A stretch of DNA of 64,000 bases from Paucimonas lemoignei (lineage in GTDB: Bacteria; Pseudomonadota; Gammaproteobacteria; Pseudomonadales; Pseudomonadaceae): positions 4,588,001 to 4,652,000 of the forward strand of contig LS483371.1 in NCBI GenBank assembly GCA_900475325.1. Direction: 5' to 3'. Position numbers and translations under genes: made by a program. The notes below the pieces were generated by a model. It saw nothing but the letters and a program-made list of their open reading frames with translations. It did no database searches and had not been told where the DNA came from. Below are positions 1-8,176 of this stretch, piece after piece (position 1 is the first letter of the stretch; each line of letters begins with the position of its first letter).

Positions 1-45
1 AAAGGTAAACAGGACAGTGAAGTAGGCGCAGAGGGTTCTTTTCAT
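1..45 (-). CDS. N-terminal fragment of an exported protein (partial)
   Basis: An ATG at 45 is preceded by AAGGA with a seven-base gap and opens a frame reading MKRTLCAYFTVLFTF before running off the left edge. Two basic residues followed by a hydrophobic run look like the start of a signal peptide or lipoprotein leader. Only 15 codons are visible, so the product cannot be named. Confidence 0.5.
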   Translation of the reverse strand, partial: MKRTLCAYFTVLFTF

Positions 46-151
46 CGGGGCATCCTTGTCTGGGTCACAGCGGCTCTGATGAACACGCTGACGCTTTGGA
101 CTGCGGCGGGCCCGGAAACGATCCCTGCACCGGGCGTTTAACGATGAAGCG

Positions 152-988
152 TCAGACCAGCTCGATGCGATCGGCGTGGATGACGATCTGGCCCTGCTTG
201 TAGAGCGCACCAATGGCCTTCTTGAAATTGCCTTTGCTGACGCCGAACAGGTTGCTGATCACCTGCGGGTCGCTCTTGTCGCTGACCGGCAGCACGCCGT
301 TGTTTTCCCGCAGCTTGCTCAGGATCTTGGAGTTCAGGCTGCTGGCGGCCTCTTCGCCCACTGGCTGCAGGCTCAGGCTGATGTTCCCGTCGGTGCGAAT
401 TTCCTTGATGAAGCCTTTTTCCTGCTTGCCCGCACGCATGAACTTGAAGACTTCATTCTTGTGGATCAGGCCCCAGTGCTTGTTGTTGATGATCGCCTTG
501 AAGCCCATATCCGTGGCTTCAGCGACCAGCAGGTCAACTTCCTGGCCGACGCTGTAACTGGCAGGCGTCTTGTCCAGGTAGCGGTCCAGACGGGCCGTCG
601 CGGTGATGCGGCGGGTGTGCTTGTCCAGGTAGACATGCACGACGCAGTAGTCGCCAGCCTGCAAGGTGCGCTTCTCTTCCGAGTAAGGCAGCAGCAGGTC
701 CTTGGGCAAGCCCCAGTCCAGGAACACGCCGATGCTGTTGACCTCAAGCACTTTCAGGCTGGCGAACTCACCGACCTGAACCTTGGGTTTTTCTGTGGTG
801 GCCAGCAGCTTGTCTTCGCTGTCCAGATAAACGAAGACGTTGAGCCAGTCTTCATCTTCGCTGGGAATATCCTTGGGGATATAACGGTTGGGCAGCAATA
901 TTTCGCCGTCCGCGCCGCCATCCAGATACAGACCAAAGTTAGTGTGTTTAACCACTTGCAAGCTGTTGTAACGCCCGATTAAAGCCAT
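152..988 (-). CDS. CvfB-like S1 RNA-binding protein
   Basis: This is a 278-residue cytoplasmic protein with the layout of the CvfB/YitL family. Three S1-like OB-fold repeats lie at about residues 3-65, 70-135 and 145-210 (GVFLDWGLPKDLLLP and GLIHKNEVF are typical S1 strands). A C-terminal winged-helix segment follows (GVSKGNFKKAIGALYKQG, about 250-270). CvfB proteins bind RNA and affect virulence-gene expression in Gram-positives; the role in Pseudomonas is not established. I chose the ATG at 988 because AGGG lies nine bases upstream. A GTG two codons earlier would sit only three bases from that site. Family assignment is fairly sure, function is not. Confidence 0.85.
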   Translation of the reverse strand: MALIGRYNSLQVVKHTNFGLYLDGGADGEILLPNRYIPKDIPSEDEDWLNVFVYLDSEDKLLATTEKPKVQVGEFASLKVLEVNSIGVFLDWGLPKDLLLPYSEEKRTLQAGDYCVVHVYLDKHTRRITATARLDRYLDKTPASYSVGQEVDLLVAEATDMGFKAIINNKHWGLIHKNEVFKFMRAGKQEKGFIKEIRTDGNISLSLQPVGEEAASSLNSKILSKLRENNGVLPVSDKSDPQVISNLFGVSKGNFKKAIGALYKQGQIVIHADRIELV

Positions 989-1358
989 GTGCACATACCC
1001 TCATTACGTGGGCGGCATTCTACCCGAGTTTGCGGGGGATGTTGCCGCTGCGCGCCAGGTTCGCGGCGCCCAGGCAAAAGCCGCGGAAAATCAGATGGTT
1101 GCCCGTCTGAGCTCAGGACGTCATCGGTCATCCACTCGTCAGATGCCGGACGCCAGATTTGCCCGGGTATTATTAACGGCTGAACCGGACGCTGAATTAT
1201 CTTTCAATTAAAACAACCGCTTAGCGGGCGAAAATAATTATTTCGCGAGGCCTGACGTTGATATGCACGTGTTTTTAGAAGGATATTGGACAAGCAATTG
1301 TCAAGTGATTCGTGTACCATTGCTGGCCGTATCAAGTTTATATAGGTTAATGGCAGCC
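989..1358. other. Gene-free stretch between CvfB-like gene and small ORF
   Basis: This 370-base divergent intergenic region must hold promoters for both flanking genes. The only clear structure is an AT-rich near-palindrome at 1228-1246 (GCGAAA, seven bases ATAATTA, TTTCGC), which could be a regulator site or simply AT-rich promoter DNA. I see no convincing sigma-70 hexamer pair and no short gene with a good ribosome binding site. Confidence 0.4.
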
Positions 1359-1538
1359 ATGCGCGTAAAAGCATCCAACTCGAAAGCAAAGCCAGCTCCA
1401 GCCGTTGAAACGAGCGACTCTATCAACGCCCAGATTGCTGCTTTCCTCAAGTCCGGTGGCGAAATTCAGCAGATTGCCAAAGGCGTCAGCGGCCAGACCT
1501 TCGGCCCGTCCAAGCAAATCACCCTCGGCAAGAAGTAA
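1359..1538 (+). CDS. Small conserved-looking hypothetical protein (59 aa)
   Basis: The product is MRVKASNSKAKPAPAVET... ending in FGPSKQITLGKK. It is a basic, proline/alanine-rich tail followed by a short amphipathic helix (INAQIAAFLKSGGEIQQIAKG, about residues 22-42). There is no signal peptide or membrane segment. The basic ends suggest nucleic-acid or ribosome contact, but this is inference. Start choice is uncertain: ATG at 1350 (adding MAA) is equally possible, because the nearby AGGTTA is too close to 1350 and rather far from 1359. The gene stands alone between the CvfB-like gene and a lipoprotein gene. I do not recognise a named family. Confidence 0.6.
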   Translation: MRVKASNSKAKPAPAVETSDSINAQIAAFLKSGGEIQQIAKGVSGQTFGPSKQITLGKK

Positions 1539-1751
1539 TTCTTCCCCGCTCCAAAGAATCGTCATGCGCTTTGACGGCTTGTAAATTCGAGCGCCAAAGC
1601 GCCAGATTCTGATCGGTGCACCCTCCTCGCACTTCACTCTGACTCTACTTCTGCTGGCCCGCCTCTGCCCTTGCGGTACTACAGCCGTTGATAAGTCTCG
1701 CGCCGACGGGCAGGATGATGTCTTGAAGCCAGCCCCCTGCGGAATGCACGA

Positions 1752-2264
1752 ATGAAGAACTGGATGCTGTTCGGCGCACTGATTTGTCTGACCGGTTGTG
1801 CCTCGCACACTTGCAACAACGTTCCTGATGATGGCTTTGAGCAAGGCAGTCAATGCCGTGCCGAGCAGTTGCTGTATCAGAACGACATGCTGCAGGCCAA
1901 GCTGTTGATCAGCGAAGCCGACCGGGAAAACTACGAATTGGCCGAAGCGATGCTGCGCCGCGCAGGGGTGAATGACGCGTCCGGTGAAGCCGAGTTTTAC
2001 ACGGCGGTGCTGTTGATCCGCCAGCAATCGGATCAGCCGCGGGTCATTGAGCTTCTGGAAAAAGCCGCCAAACAGAAGCATCCACTGGCTATCGCCTTGC
2101 TGTCCCAGCAATTGAGCATGACCGATCAAGAGCAGTCCCAGCGCTATCGTGCGCAATACGCTGAACTGGATGTCGCGAAAAGTGGCTACCCATCATTCGA
2201 GCAGGCGCTGGTGGTGATTCGCGGTCTGGTTATCCCGCAGAAGCAGGCGACTGCGGCAAATTGA
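1752..2264 (+). CDS. Outer-membrane-type lipoprotein, helical, unknown function
   Basis: This 170-residue protein has a clear lipoprotein signal: MKNWMLFGALICLTGC, with lipobox LTGC placing the lipidated Cys at residue 16. The mature part is helical, with two TPR/Sel1-like helix pairs (about 65-120: AEAMLRRAGVNDASGEAEFY and VIELLEKAAKQKHPLAIALL), so it may be a short solenoid. Residue +2 after Cys is Ala, compatible with outer-membrane sorting. It follows a 213-base gap and is 163 bases from the next gene on the same strand. I do not recognise a specific family. Confidence 0.75.
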   Translation: MKNWMLFGALICLTGCASHTCNNVPDDGFEQGSQCRAEQLLYQNDMLQAKLLISEADRENYELAEAMLRRAGVNDASGEAEFYTAVLLIRQQSDQPRVIELLEKAAKQKHPLAIALLSQQLSMTDQEQSQRYRAQYAELDVAKSGYPSFEQALVVIRGLVIPQKQATAAN

Positions 2265-2427
2265 TCCAGGCTGGATCGACGAACGGTCCACTCCCCCGGT
2301 TTTTCAAAGGTATGCTTGCGAGGCTCTATCTCGCGGCTTTCTTATTGCCTGCGCTTTTCTTTGGTGTCTTCGTTGGGCCTCTGGCCATTTCAACCTGCCC
2401 CCTCCGTAACTTAAAGGAGTGAGCGCC

Positions 2428-3153
2428 ATGCTCAATATTCGCCGTTGCGCCCTGTCTATGGGTGCCTTGCTCATTTGCCAGTCAGCTGCTGCCCAGGTCA
2501 TGGAGCGGGAGTTGGGCGACTTCAGCCTGAAGTTGGGAACCTCCCCCACGCGCAGCATGGCCCAGGGCCTGGTCACGCAGAATGGCGCGGGGTCGTTTCA
2601 TGGCGGTCTGGACCTGACCCACGACAGCGGTTTCTATATCGGCCAGTGGTCACCTAACGTGGGTGTTACGTCCGACAGCAGCCTGGAAGTCGATTCCTAC
2701 ATGGGTTTCAAAAAACCCTTCGACCAGACCCTCGGCTACGAGCTGGGCATGATCCGTTACAGCTACCCGGATACAAGCCAACTGGACACCCACGAGTTCT
2801 ACGCCGGCTTGCGGGTCCTCAACAGCCGCATTGGCGCAGCGTTCAGCAACGACATCGGGCGCCGCGACAGTACGCTGATTGTCGATCTGGGCGGCATCGA
2901 GCAGTTGGGGTTGGGCGTTCGGGTGCAATACGCCAACCATCAATACGATACGCCGCAGCAAATCTCCGACGGCAGCATGGTCACCGGCTTCAATGACTGG
3001 TCGCTGAACCTGTCCAAGCCGTGGATGGGGGTCGACATGAACCTCATCTACAGCAGTTCCAGCCTGAGCGGCAGTGATTGCACGGCCTACAGCGGGCACA
3101 ATCCGCAATGCGAGGGCATGTTCACCCTCAAGGCTGTACGCTCGTTTTTCTGA
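2428..3153 (+). CDS. TorF-type putative porin
   Basis: This 241-residue protein has a cleavable signal peptide (MLNIRRCALSMGALLICQSAAA) and alternating beta strands ending in a terminal Phe (AVRSFF), the usual outer-membrane barrel signature. Strand patterns such as GFYIGQWSPNVGV and SLEVDSYMGFKKPF match the TorF/Gcw_chp putative porin family as I recall it. That family forms small barrels of unknown substrate. The ATG at 2428 is preceded by AAAGGAG with good spacing; the GTG at 2419 lies inside that site and is rejected. A conserved-looking Cys pair (CTAYSGHNPQC) near the end could form a disulfide. Confidence 0.75.
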   Translation: MLNIRRCALSMGALLICQSAAAQVMERELGDFSLKLGTSPTRSMAQGLVTQNGAGSFHGGLDLTHDSGFYIGQWSPNVGVTSDSSLEVDSYMGFKKPFDQTLGYELGMIRYSYPDTSQLDTHEFYAGLRVLNSRIGAAFSNDIGRRDSTLIVDLGGIEQLGLGVRVQYANHQYDTPQQISDGSMVTGFNDWSLNLSKPWMGVDMNLIYSSSSLSGSDCTAYSGHNPQCEGMFTLKAVRSFF

Positions 3154-3215
3154 TTCACTGAACTGCTACTCTTGGGCCTGCTCTACACATCAGGCAGGTC
3201 AATCCAGGAGTGGTC

Positions 3216-4085
3216 ATGCGTACCCCGTTAAAAGCCTTCATTTCGCTGTTGATGGCCCTGCTGGTTGTGTCCGGTTGCAGCCGAATCGGGTTGGCCTATC
3301 GCAATCTGGACATCATCATCCCTTGGTCGCTGAGCGACTATCTGGACATGAACACCTCCCAGAAAGACTGGTTCAACACCCGCCTCAAAGATCATCTGAC
3401 CTGGCATTGCAGCACGCAGCTCCCGGGTTACCTGACCTGGCTGGATCGTATGCAGCAGATGGTGCAAACCAATCAGGTCAAGGCGGACGGGTTGCAGGCA
3501 CGGACCGAAGAAGCCAAACAGGCCATCGCACAGATCTCCCGGCAGATCACGCCCTCGGCGGTGGAGTTGCTGGTGCAGCTCGATGACAAACAAGTGCAGG
3601 AAATGCAGGCTGCCTTCGCCAAGGATCAGCGCAAGCGCGAAAACGAGTTTCTGAAGGAACCGCTGAACACGCAGATCAGCGAGCGTGCCGAACGCATGGA
3701 GAAACGCCTGACGCCCTGGATGGGCAAGCTGAGTCCGGCGCAGCAGCAGCGGATTCAGGAATGGTCAACCTCGCTGGGCGAGCAGAACCGGGCGTGGCTG
3801 GATAATCGGGCGCGCTGGCAGACGCTGTTTGTCGCCACAGTGCAGGAACGCCAGTCGCCTGAGTTCCCAGGCAAGATTGCCAAGCTGCTGCAAGACCGCG
3901 AAACCTTCTGGACCCCGCAATACCGCGCCGCGTATGAACGCACCGAGCAGGCCGCCATCTCGCTGGTGGTAGACCTGATGGCGCAGAGCACGCCGGATCA
4001 GCGTCAGCGCCTGTTGACGAAAATCGCTGATACACGCAAGGACTTCACCGACTTGAGTTGCTTGAAGGCTGCGACGGCGGGCTAA
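3216..4085 (+). CDS. DUF6279-like lipoprotein
   Basis: This 289-residue protein begins MRTPLKAFISLLMALLVVSGC, a lipoprotein signal with lipobox VSGC (Cys21). The mature protein is rich in long charged helices (for example residues 90-190) and contains the segment IIIPWSLSDYLDMN typical of the DUF6279 lipoprotein family found in Pseudomonas and relatives. Function is unknown; the location is probably the periplasmic face of a membrane. AGGAG lies five bases before ATG 3216. A 62-base gap from the porin gene suggests the two could share a transcript. A REPIN follows the stop. Confidence 0.75.
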   Translation: MRTPLKAFISLLMALLVVSGCSRIGLAYRNLDIIIPWSLSDYLDMNTSQKDWFNTRLKDHLTWHCSTQLPGYLTWLDRMQQMVQTNQVKADGLQARTEEAKQAIAQISRQITPSAVELLVQLDDKQVQEMQAAFAKDQRKRENEFLKEPLNTQISERAERMEKRLTPWMGKLSPAQQQRIQEWSTSLGEQNRAWLDNRARWQTLFVATVQERQSPEFPGKIAKLLQDRETFWTPQYRAAYERTEQAAISLVVDLMAQSTPDQRQRLLTKIADTRKDFTDLSCLKAATAG

Positions 4086-4155
4086 GGGTTGGAGCCCATT
4101 CGTTGGGTGCTACCGTCGCGGGTGTACAGCAAAATTCGTGGCGAGGCCCGTTTAA

Positions 4156-4249
4156 CTGTGGGAGCGAATTCATTCGCGAATGCGTTAGTTCAGACGATAG
4201 AGATGTATCGAATGTACCGGCCTCTTCGCGAATAAATTCGCTCCCACAG
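4156..4249. repeat. REPIN (GAATTC type)
   Basis: Two 25-base arms (4156-4180 and 4225-4249) are inverted copies with one mismatch, joined by a 44-base loop. Arms carry the core GTGGGAGCGAATTCATTCGC. The element lies between convergent genes and could fold into a long hairpin in RNA from either side. REP doublets of this kind in Pseudomonas are mobilised by RAYT transposases (known biology); no RAYT gene is in the window. Confidence 0.9.
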
Positions 4250-4304
4250 GTCCAGGGTTTCCCGCAGGTCCAAGTTCAACCTGCAGAGAGCCGCACCACC
4301 TTAA

Positions 4305-4700
4305 TCAGGCGATCTGGACCTTGCTAGCGACTTCTTCGAATGTTGCAGGATCCAGGGCATCTTGCTGGTCATCGAGCACCTCACGCGGGTGGTCGTTGCC
4401 TGGGATGCTGCTGTCAATCAAGGCCAGCAACTGCGCGCCTCGGGGAGACAGAATAAAGTTCTCGCCATTGCCGCCCTCGTCTTCAGGGCGCGGCTGAATG
4501 AAGCCACGATTGAGCAGTAGCGCTTCGTACTCCGCGGCAATCGCTTTCAAATGGTCCAGATTCCCCACCGCCTCGCCATCAGCGGCCATGGCGGCAGCGT
4601 GCTCTTCGGCGTACTTGCGGGGTTTGAATGTGTCGTCAGCGCTGTTCTGCACTTCATGCAGCAGTCGCTCGACAAGGTCCCAGTCATAAGGCTTATCCAT
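4305..4700 (-). CDS. Hypothetical protein, possibly DUF2513-like
   Basis: This 131-residue soluble acidic protein starts MDKPYDWDLVERLLHEVQ. The opening and the later segment NLDHLKAIAAEYEALLLNRGFI (about 45-70) followed by LSPRGAQLLALI resemble the winged-helix-like DUF2513 family, in which a helical start precedes a 'leave-the-bound-state' type helix-turn motif; this is only a resemblance. TGGAGG sits eight bases upstream of ATG 4700, fixing the start; a TTG further up overlaps that site. Single gene, flanked by a REPIN downstream. Function unknown. Confidence 0.6.
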   Translation of the reverse strand: MDKPYDWDLVERLLHEVQNSADDTFKPRKYAEEHAAAMAADGEAVGNLDHLKAIAAEYEALLLNRGFIQPRPEDEGGNGENFILSPRGAQLLALIDSSIPGNDHPREVLDDQQDALDPATFEEVASKVQIA

Positions 4701-4881
4701 TTTTATTACCTCCAACCAGCATGGGTGAATGACCTGTGACGTCCCGCCATCAGGCTTGCTACTGAACCTCTGACACGCCCGGGCAGCAGCCGTTCAGCAA
4801 CAGCCTCCGGGCGGTAGCGCTGAACTTTTGGCAGGATTTTCGCCTCAATCCCACAAGCCCATCATGGATATAGAGGCATGT

Positions 4882-5157
4882 ATGAAAACCCTGTTGAGTC
4901 TGACCACCGCATTGACGCTGCTCACCGCCCTGCCCGCCTGGGCGGCGTGCACGCCAGAAGAAGCCACGGCCAAACGCGAGCAACTGGCACAGGAAGTCCA
5001 GAAGCTGACCGAGCAAAATCCGGCCAAGGCCAAAGAGATCAACGACGAATTGCAGAAGATGGACCTGAAAACCGAAGCGGCAGAAGTCCCTGACAAGTGT
5101 CAGCTGATTGATGAGCGGATCAAAGAATTGGGGACGGCGGAGAAAAAAACGGAGTGA
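4882..5157 (+). CDS. Small periplasmic helical protein
   Basis: A 91-residue product has a standard signal peptide (MKTLLSLTTALTLLTALPAWA, cut before ACTPEE). The mature domain is about 70 residues, almost all helix with many Lys/Glu (EQLAQEVQKLTEQNPAKAKEI), and has two cysteines (ACTP and DKCQL) that could form a disulfide. This pattern is common for small Pseudomonas periplasmic proteins of unknown function. GAGG lies six bases before ATG 4882. The gene is followed by a perfect long inverted repeat that can end its transcript. Confidence 0.7.
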   Translation: MKTLLSLTTALTLLTALPAWAACTPEEATAKREQLAQEVQKLTEQNPAKAKEINDELQKMDLKTEAAEVPDKCQLIDERIKELGTAEKKTE

Positions 5158-5165
5158 AGCCTAGC

Positions 5166-5293
5166 AGACGTGGGACCGGCCGGGCGGCGTTCCGCTTTAG
5201 CCGGGAAGGCTGCATTCCTGACGCAACATATCCAGAGAATGCTCTGGCCTCTTCCCGGCTAAAGCGGAACGCCGCCCGGCCGGTCCCACGTCT
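5166..5293. repeat. Perfect 43-bp inverted repeat, REPIN variant / bidirectional terminator
   Basis: Arms 5166-5208 and 5251-5293 are exact reverse complements over 43 bases and enclose a 42-base loop. The arms start with the common GTGGGA end but continue with GCCGGGCGGCGTTCCGC and TTAGCCGGGA, unlike the other REPINs here. It sits exactly between two convergent genes, so each transcript would form the same very stable hairpin. A single diverged half of the same family is visible near 24958-24984. Confidence 0.9.
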
Positions 5294-5305
5294 CGGTGTC
5301 CTGGC

Positions 5306-6652
5306 TTACTCAGCCGCTGGCGTTTCGGTCTTGCGCTTTTTCAGCGGGGCCATGCCGTCTTTGCTGACCAGCGACAGGGCGTCGGTCTTCGGGCGGTTGG
5401 TGATTTTGCGTTTGGTCGGGGCCTTGGCGCCGGTCTTCTTCTTGTCACCTTTGGCGTCGGTCTTTTTCTTCTTCACACCGACCGCTTTGCCTGAAGCCTT
5501 GACCTTCTTCGGCCCGCCGTAGCTGCCTTTGACTTCCTTGATGGTGCGACGCTCAAAGCTTTGCTTCAGGTAACGCTCGACGCTGGACATCAGGTTCCAG
5601 TCGCCATGGCAGATCAGCGAGATCGCCAGGCCTTCGCCGCCCGCACGACCGGTACGGCCAATGCGGTGCACGTAGTCATCGCCACTGCGCGGCATGTCAA
5701 AGTTGATCACCAGATCCAGGCCTTCAACGTCCAGGCCACGGGCAGCCACGTCAGTGGCCACGAGGATCTTGGTACCGCCCTGCTTCAAGCGATCAATAGC
5801 GGCCTTGCGGTCCTTTTGATCTTTGTCGCCGTGCAGCACGAACGCTTTGTAATCCAGGGCCACCAGGCGACCGTACAAGCGGTCAGCCAGCGCCTTGGTG
5901 TTGGTGAAGATGATTGCCTTCTGATACGTCTCATTGGCCAGCAACCAGTGCACGATCTGCTCTTTGTGGCTGTTGTGATCAGCGGTGATGATCTGCTGAC
6001 GCGTGCCGGAAGCCAGCTCACTGACGCTGTTCACCTGCAAGTGCTGCGGATCGTTCAGCACCTTGCTGATCATTTCACGCAGGCCCGCACCACCGGTCGT
6101 TGCCGAGAACAAAAGAGTTTGCTGGCGATTGGAGCATTCGTTGGCGAGGCGCTCGACGTCTTCAGAGAAACCCATGTCCAGCATGCGGTCGGCTTCGTCG
6201 AGGACCAGCACTTCCACGTTCTTGAGGTCAAGGTTGCCAGCGTTCAATTGCTCCAGCAGACGCCCAGGCGTACCGATCAGAATATCCGGCACCTTGCGCA
6301 ACATGGCGGCCTGAACCTTGAAGTCTTCACCGCCGGTGATCAGGCCGGACTTGATGAAGGTGAACTGCGAGAAGCGCTCCACTTCCTTGAGCGTCTGTTG
6401 CGCCAGCTCACGGGTTGGCAGCAGGATCACGGCACGAATGTCGACGCGAACCTTGGCCGGGCCCATGAGGCGATTGAGGATCGGTAATACAAATGCAGCA
6501 GTCTTGCCGCTACCGGTTTGCGCCGTCACCCGCAGGTCACGCCCTTCAATGGCCAGAGGAATGGCCGCTGCTTGCACAGGCGTAGGCTCGACAAATTTAA
6601 GCTCGGCCACAGCTTTAAGCAGGCGTTCGTGCAGGGCGAATTCGGAAAACAC
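5306..6652 (-). CDS. DEAD-box ATP-dependent RNA helicase (SrmB/RhlE type)
   Basis: This 448-residue helicase shows all core motifs in order: Q motif (EPTPVQ), Walker A AQTGSGKT (about 43-50), PTRELAQ, TPGRLLE, DEAD (about 148), SATT, and HRIGRTGRAG in the second RecA domain. The tail from about residue 370 is a long Lys-rich low-complexity extension (KKKKTDAKGDKKKTG), typical of ribosome-assembly or RNA-decay helicases that use a basic tail to hold RNA. I chose GTG 6652 because GAGG lies eight bases upstream; the ATG at 6676 precedes that site. It acts in the cytoplasm on structured RNA. Exact orthology with SrmB is unproven. Confidence 0.9.
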   Translation of the reverse strand: MFSEFALHERLLKAVAELKFVEPTPVQAAAIPLAIEGRDLRVTAQTGSGKTAAFVLPILNRLMGPAKVRVDIRAVILLPTRELAQQTLKEVERFSQFTFIKSGLITGGEDFKVQAAMLRKVPDILIGTPGRLLEQLNAGNLDLKNVEVLVLDEADRMLDMGFSEDVERLANECSNRQQTLLFSATTGGAGLREMISKVLNDPQHLQVNSVSELASGTRQQIITADHNSHKEQIVHWLLANETYQKAIIFTNTKALADRLYGRLVALDYKAFVLHGDKDQKDRKAAIDRLKQGGTKILVATDVAARGLDVEGLDLVINFDMPRSGDDYVHRIGRTGRAGGEGLAISLICHGDWNLMSSVERYLKQSFERRTIKEVKGSYGGPKKVKASGKAVGVKKKKTDAKGDKKKTGAKAPTKRKITNRPKTDALSLVSKDGMAPLKKRKTETPAAE

Positions 6653-6831
6653 GGGTGTTACCTCGACGAAAAACAAAAATACGGCGCATAGCGTAACGGT
6701 TTCGGGCGCCAGAACCGAGTTTCTTTACCACCAACGGCCGATTTTGTTACGCAATTTTCCAATGGCTCCCTCTGAGGAGGTCATGAATGCTCTAATTAGC
6801 GCGCTTTTTCTTGAGGATTTACCCACACCCT

Positions 6832-8085
6832 ATGGATATTCAATCGTTATGGCTTCGCGTCCAGGACCTCTGGGCAGTTCTTGATCAACACCCCGTTTTA
6901 CACGCCAGCCTAGGGCTGATGTTGCTGCTGGTGGTCGCACTGGCTGCAGGGCGGCTGGCGCGCTTCCTGATCCTCTACGCGATGAAGATGCTGGGTCGAC
7001 AGCCGACGCTGCACTGGCTCAATGACCTGCTTCATAACAAGGTCTTCAATCGCCTGGCGCAAATCGTGCCCTCGCTGGTGATCCAGTTCGGCTTGAATCT
7101 GGTCCCGGATTTGAGTGACACAGCCAAGAACATCATCGGCAACATCGCCTTGGCGTTCACCATCACGTTCCTGACCCTGGCGCTGGGCGCGCTGCTCAAC
7201 GCGTTACTGGACATCTACGCCCGCACGACTCACGCCCGCACCCGCTCGATCAAGGGTTATGTGCAGCTGGCAAAGATGATTCTGTATATCTTTGCCGCGA
7301 TCATCATCGTCGCGACCCTGATCGACCGCTCCCCATTGCTGCTGCTCTCCGGTCTGGGTGCAATGTCGGCGGTCATTCTGTTGGTCTACAAAGACACCCT
7401 GCTGTCGTTTGTCGCCAGTGTGCAACTGACCAGCAATGACATGCTGCGCGTCGGCGACTGGATCGAAATGCCTCAGGTCGGCGCGGATGGCGACGTGGTG
7501 GACATCACCCTGCACACGGTCAAGGTGCAGAATTTCGACAAAACCATCGTGTCCATCCCGACCTGGCGCTTGATGTCCGAGTCCTTCAAGAACTGGCGGG
7601 GCATGCAGCAATCCGGCGGTCGACGTATCAAGCGCAGCCTGTGCATCGATGCCAGCGGCGTGCGTTTTGTGCGCGACGACGAAGAGCTGCAACTGAGTCA
7701 GGTTCACCTGCTTACGGACTACATCGGCCGCAAACAGGCTGAGTTGCTGGCGTGGAACGAGGCTCAGGGCAATGTTGCCGCCCTGTCAGCCAACCGCCGC
7801 CGCATGACTAACATCGGCACCTTTCGCGCCTATGCCCTGGCCTACCTGAAAAGCCATCCCGACATTCACCCCGACATGACCTGCATGGTCCGCCAACTGG
7901 AAACCACCTCCCAGGGCGTACCCCTGGAAATCTACTGCTTCACCCGAACCATCGCTTGGGCCGACTACGAGCGCATTCAGGGCGATATTTTCGATTACCT
8001 GCTGGCGGTGCTGCCGGAGTTTGGCTTGAGCCTGTATCAACAACCAAGTGGGGCGGATATGCGGGTGGGGTTGGCGAAAACGTAA
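6832..8085 (+). CDS. Mechanosensitive channel, YbdG-like MscS family
   Basis: The 417-residue inner-membrane protein has N-terminal hydrophobic helices (about 22-45, 75-95, 105-130, 150-175) and then the MscS pore helix and beta domain (GLGAMSAVILLVYKDTLLSFVASVQL and GDWIEMP, about 178-215). Its length and the C-terminal insertion (DDEELQLSQVHLLTDYIGRKQ) match E. coli YbdG, a low-conductance channel linked to osmotic adaptation. The start ATG 6832 has no close Shine-Dalgarno site; GAGGA lies about 14 bases upstream. It is divergent from the DEAD-box gene. A short frame at 6783-6884 overlaps the start (see findings). Confidence 0.88.
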   Translation: MDIQSLWLRVQDLWAVLDQHPVLHASLGLMLLLVVALAAGRLARFLILYAMKMLGRQPTLHWLNDLLHNKVFNRLAQIVPSLVIQFGLNLVPDLSDTAKNIIGNIALAFTITFLTLALGALLNALLDIYARTTHARTRSIKGYVQLAKMILYIFAAIIIVATLIDRSPLLLLSGLGAMSAVILLVYKDTLLSFVASVQLTSNDMLRVGDWIEMPQVGADGDVVDITLHTVKVQNFDKTIVSIPTWRLMSESFKNWRGMQQSGGRRIKRSLCIDASGVRFVRDDEELQLSQVHLLTDYIGRKQAELLAWNEAQGNVAALSANRRRMTNIGTFRAYALAYLKSHPDIHPDMTCMVRQLETTSQGVPLEIYCFTRTIAWADYERIQGDIFDYLLAVLPEFGLSLYQQPSGADMRVGLAKT

Positions 8086-8095
8086 TTGATCACCC

Positions 8096-8168
8096 TGTAG
8101 GAGCTGCCGCAGGCTGCGAAAACGGTGTGTCAGGAAGAATGCTTTCGCAGCCTTCGGCAGCTCCTACA
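8096..8168. repeat. REPIN (GGCTGCGAA type)
   Basis: Arms 8096-8121 and 8143-8168 are inverted copies of 26 bases with one mismatch, separated by a 21-base loop containing GGTGTGTCAG. It lies between the convergent channel and AbiEii genes and can serve as a hairpin for both transcripts. The same type recurs near 18.5, 31.8 and 50.1 kb. Confidence 0.9.
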
Positions 8169-8176
8169 AATTGCGT

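Noticed and set aside
4713..4715. TTG start five codons upstream of the gene at 4305-4700
   Set aside because: The TTG lies inside the Shine-Dalgarno site TGGAGG that serves ATG 4700.
5166..5293. Ends of a small insertion sequence or MITE with target duplication
   Set aside because: The arms are separated by only 42 bases and no direct target duplication is visible. A REPIN-like hairpin explains it better.
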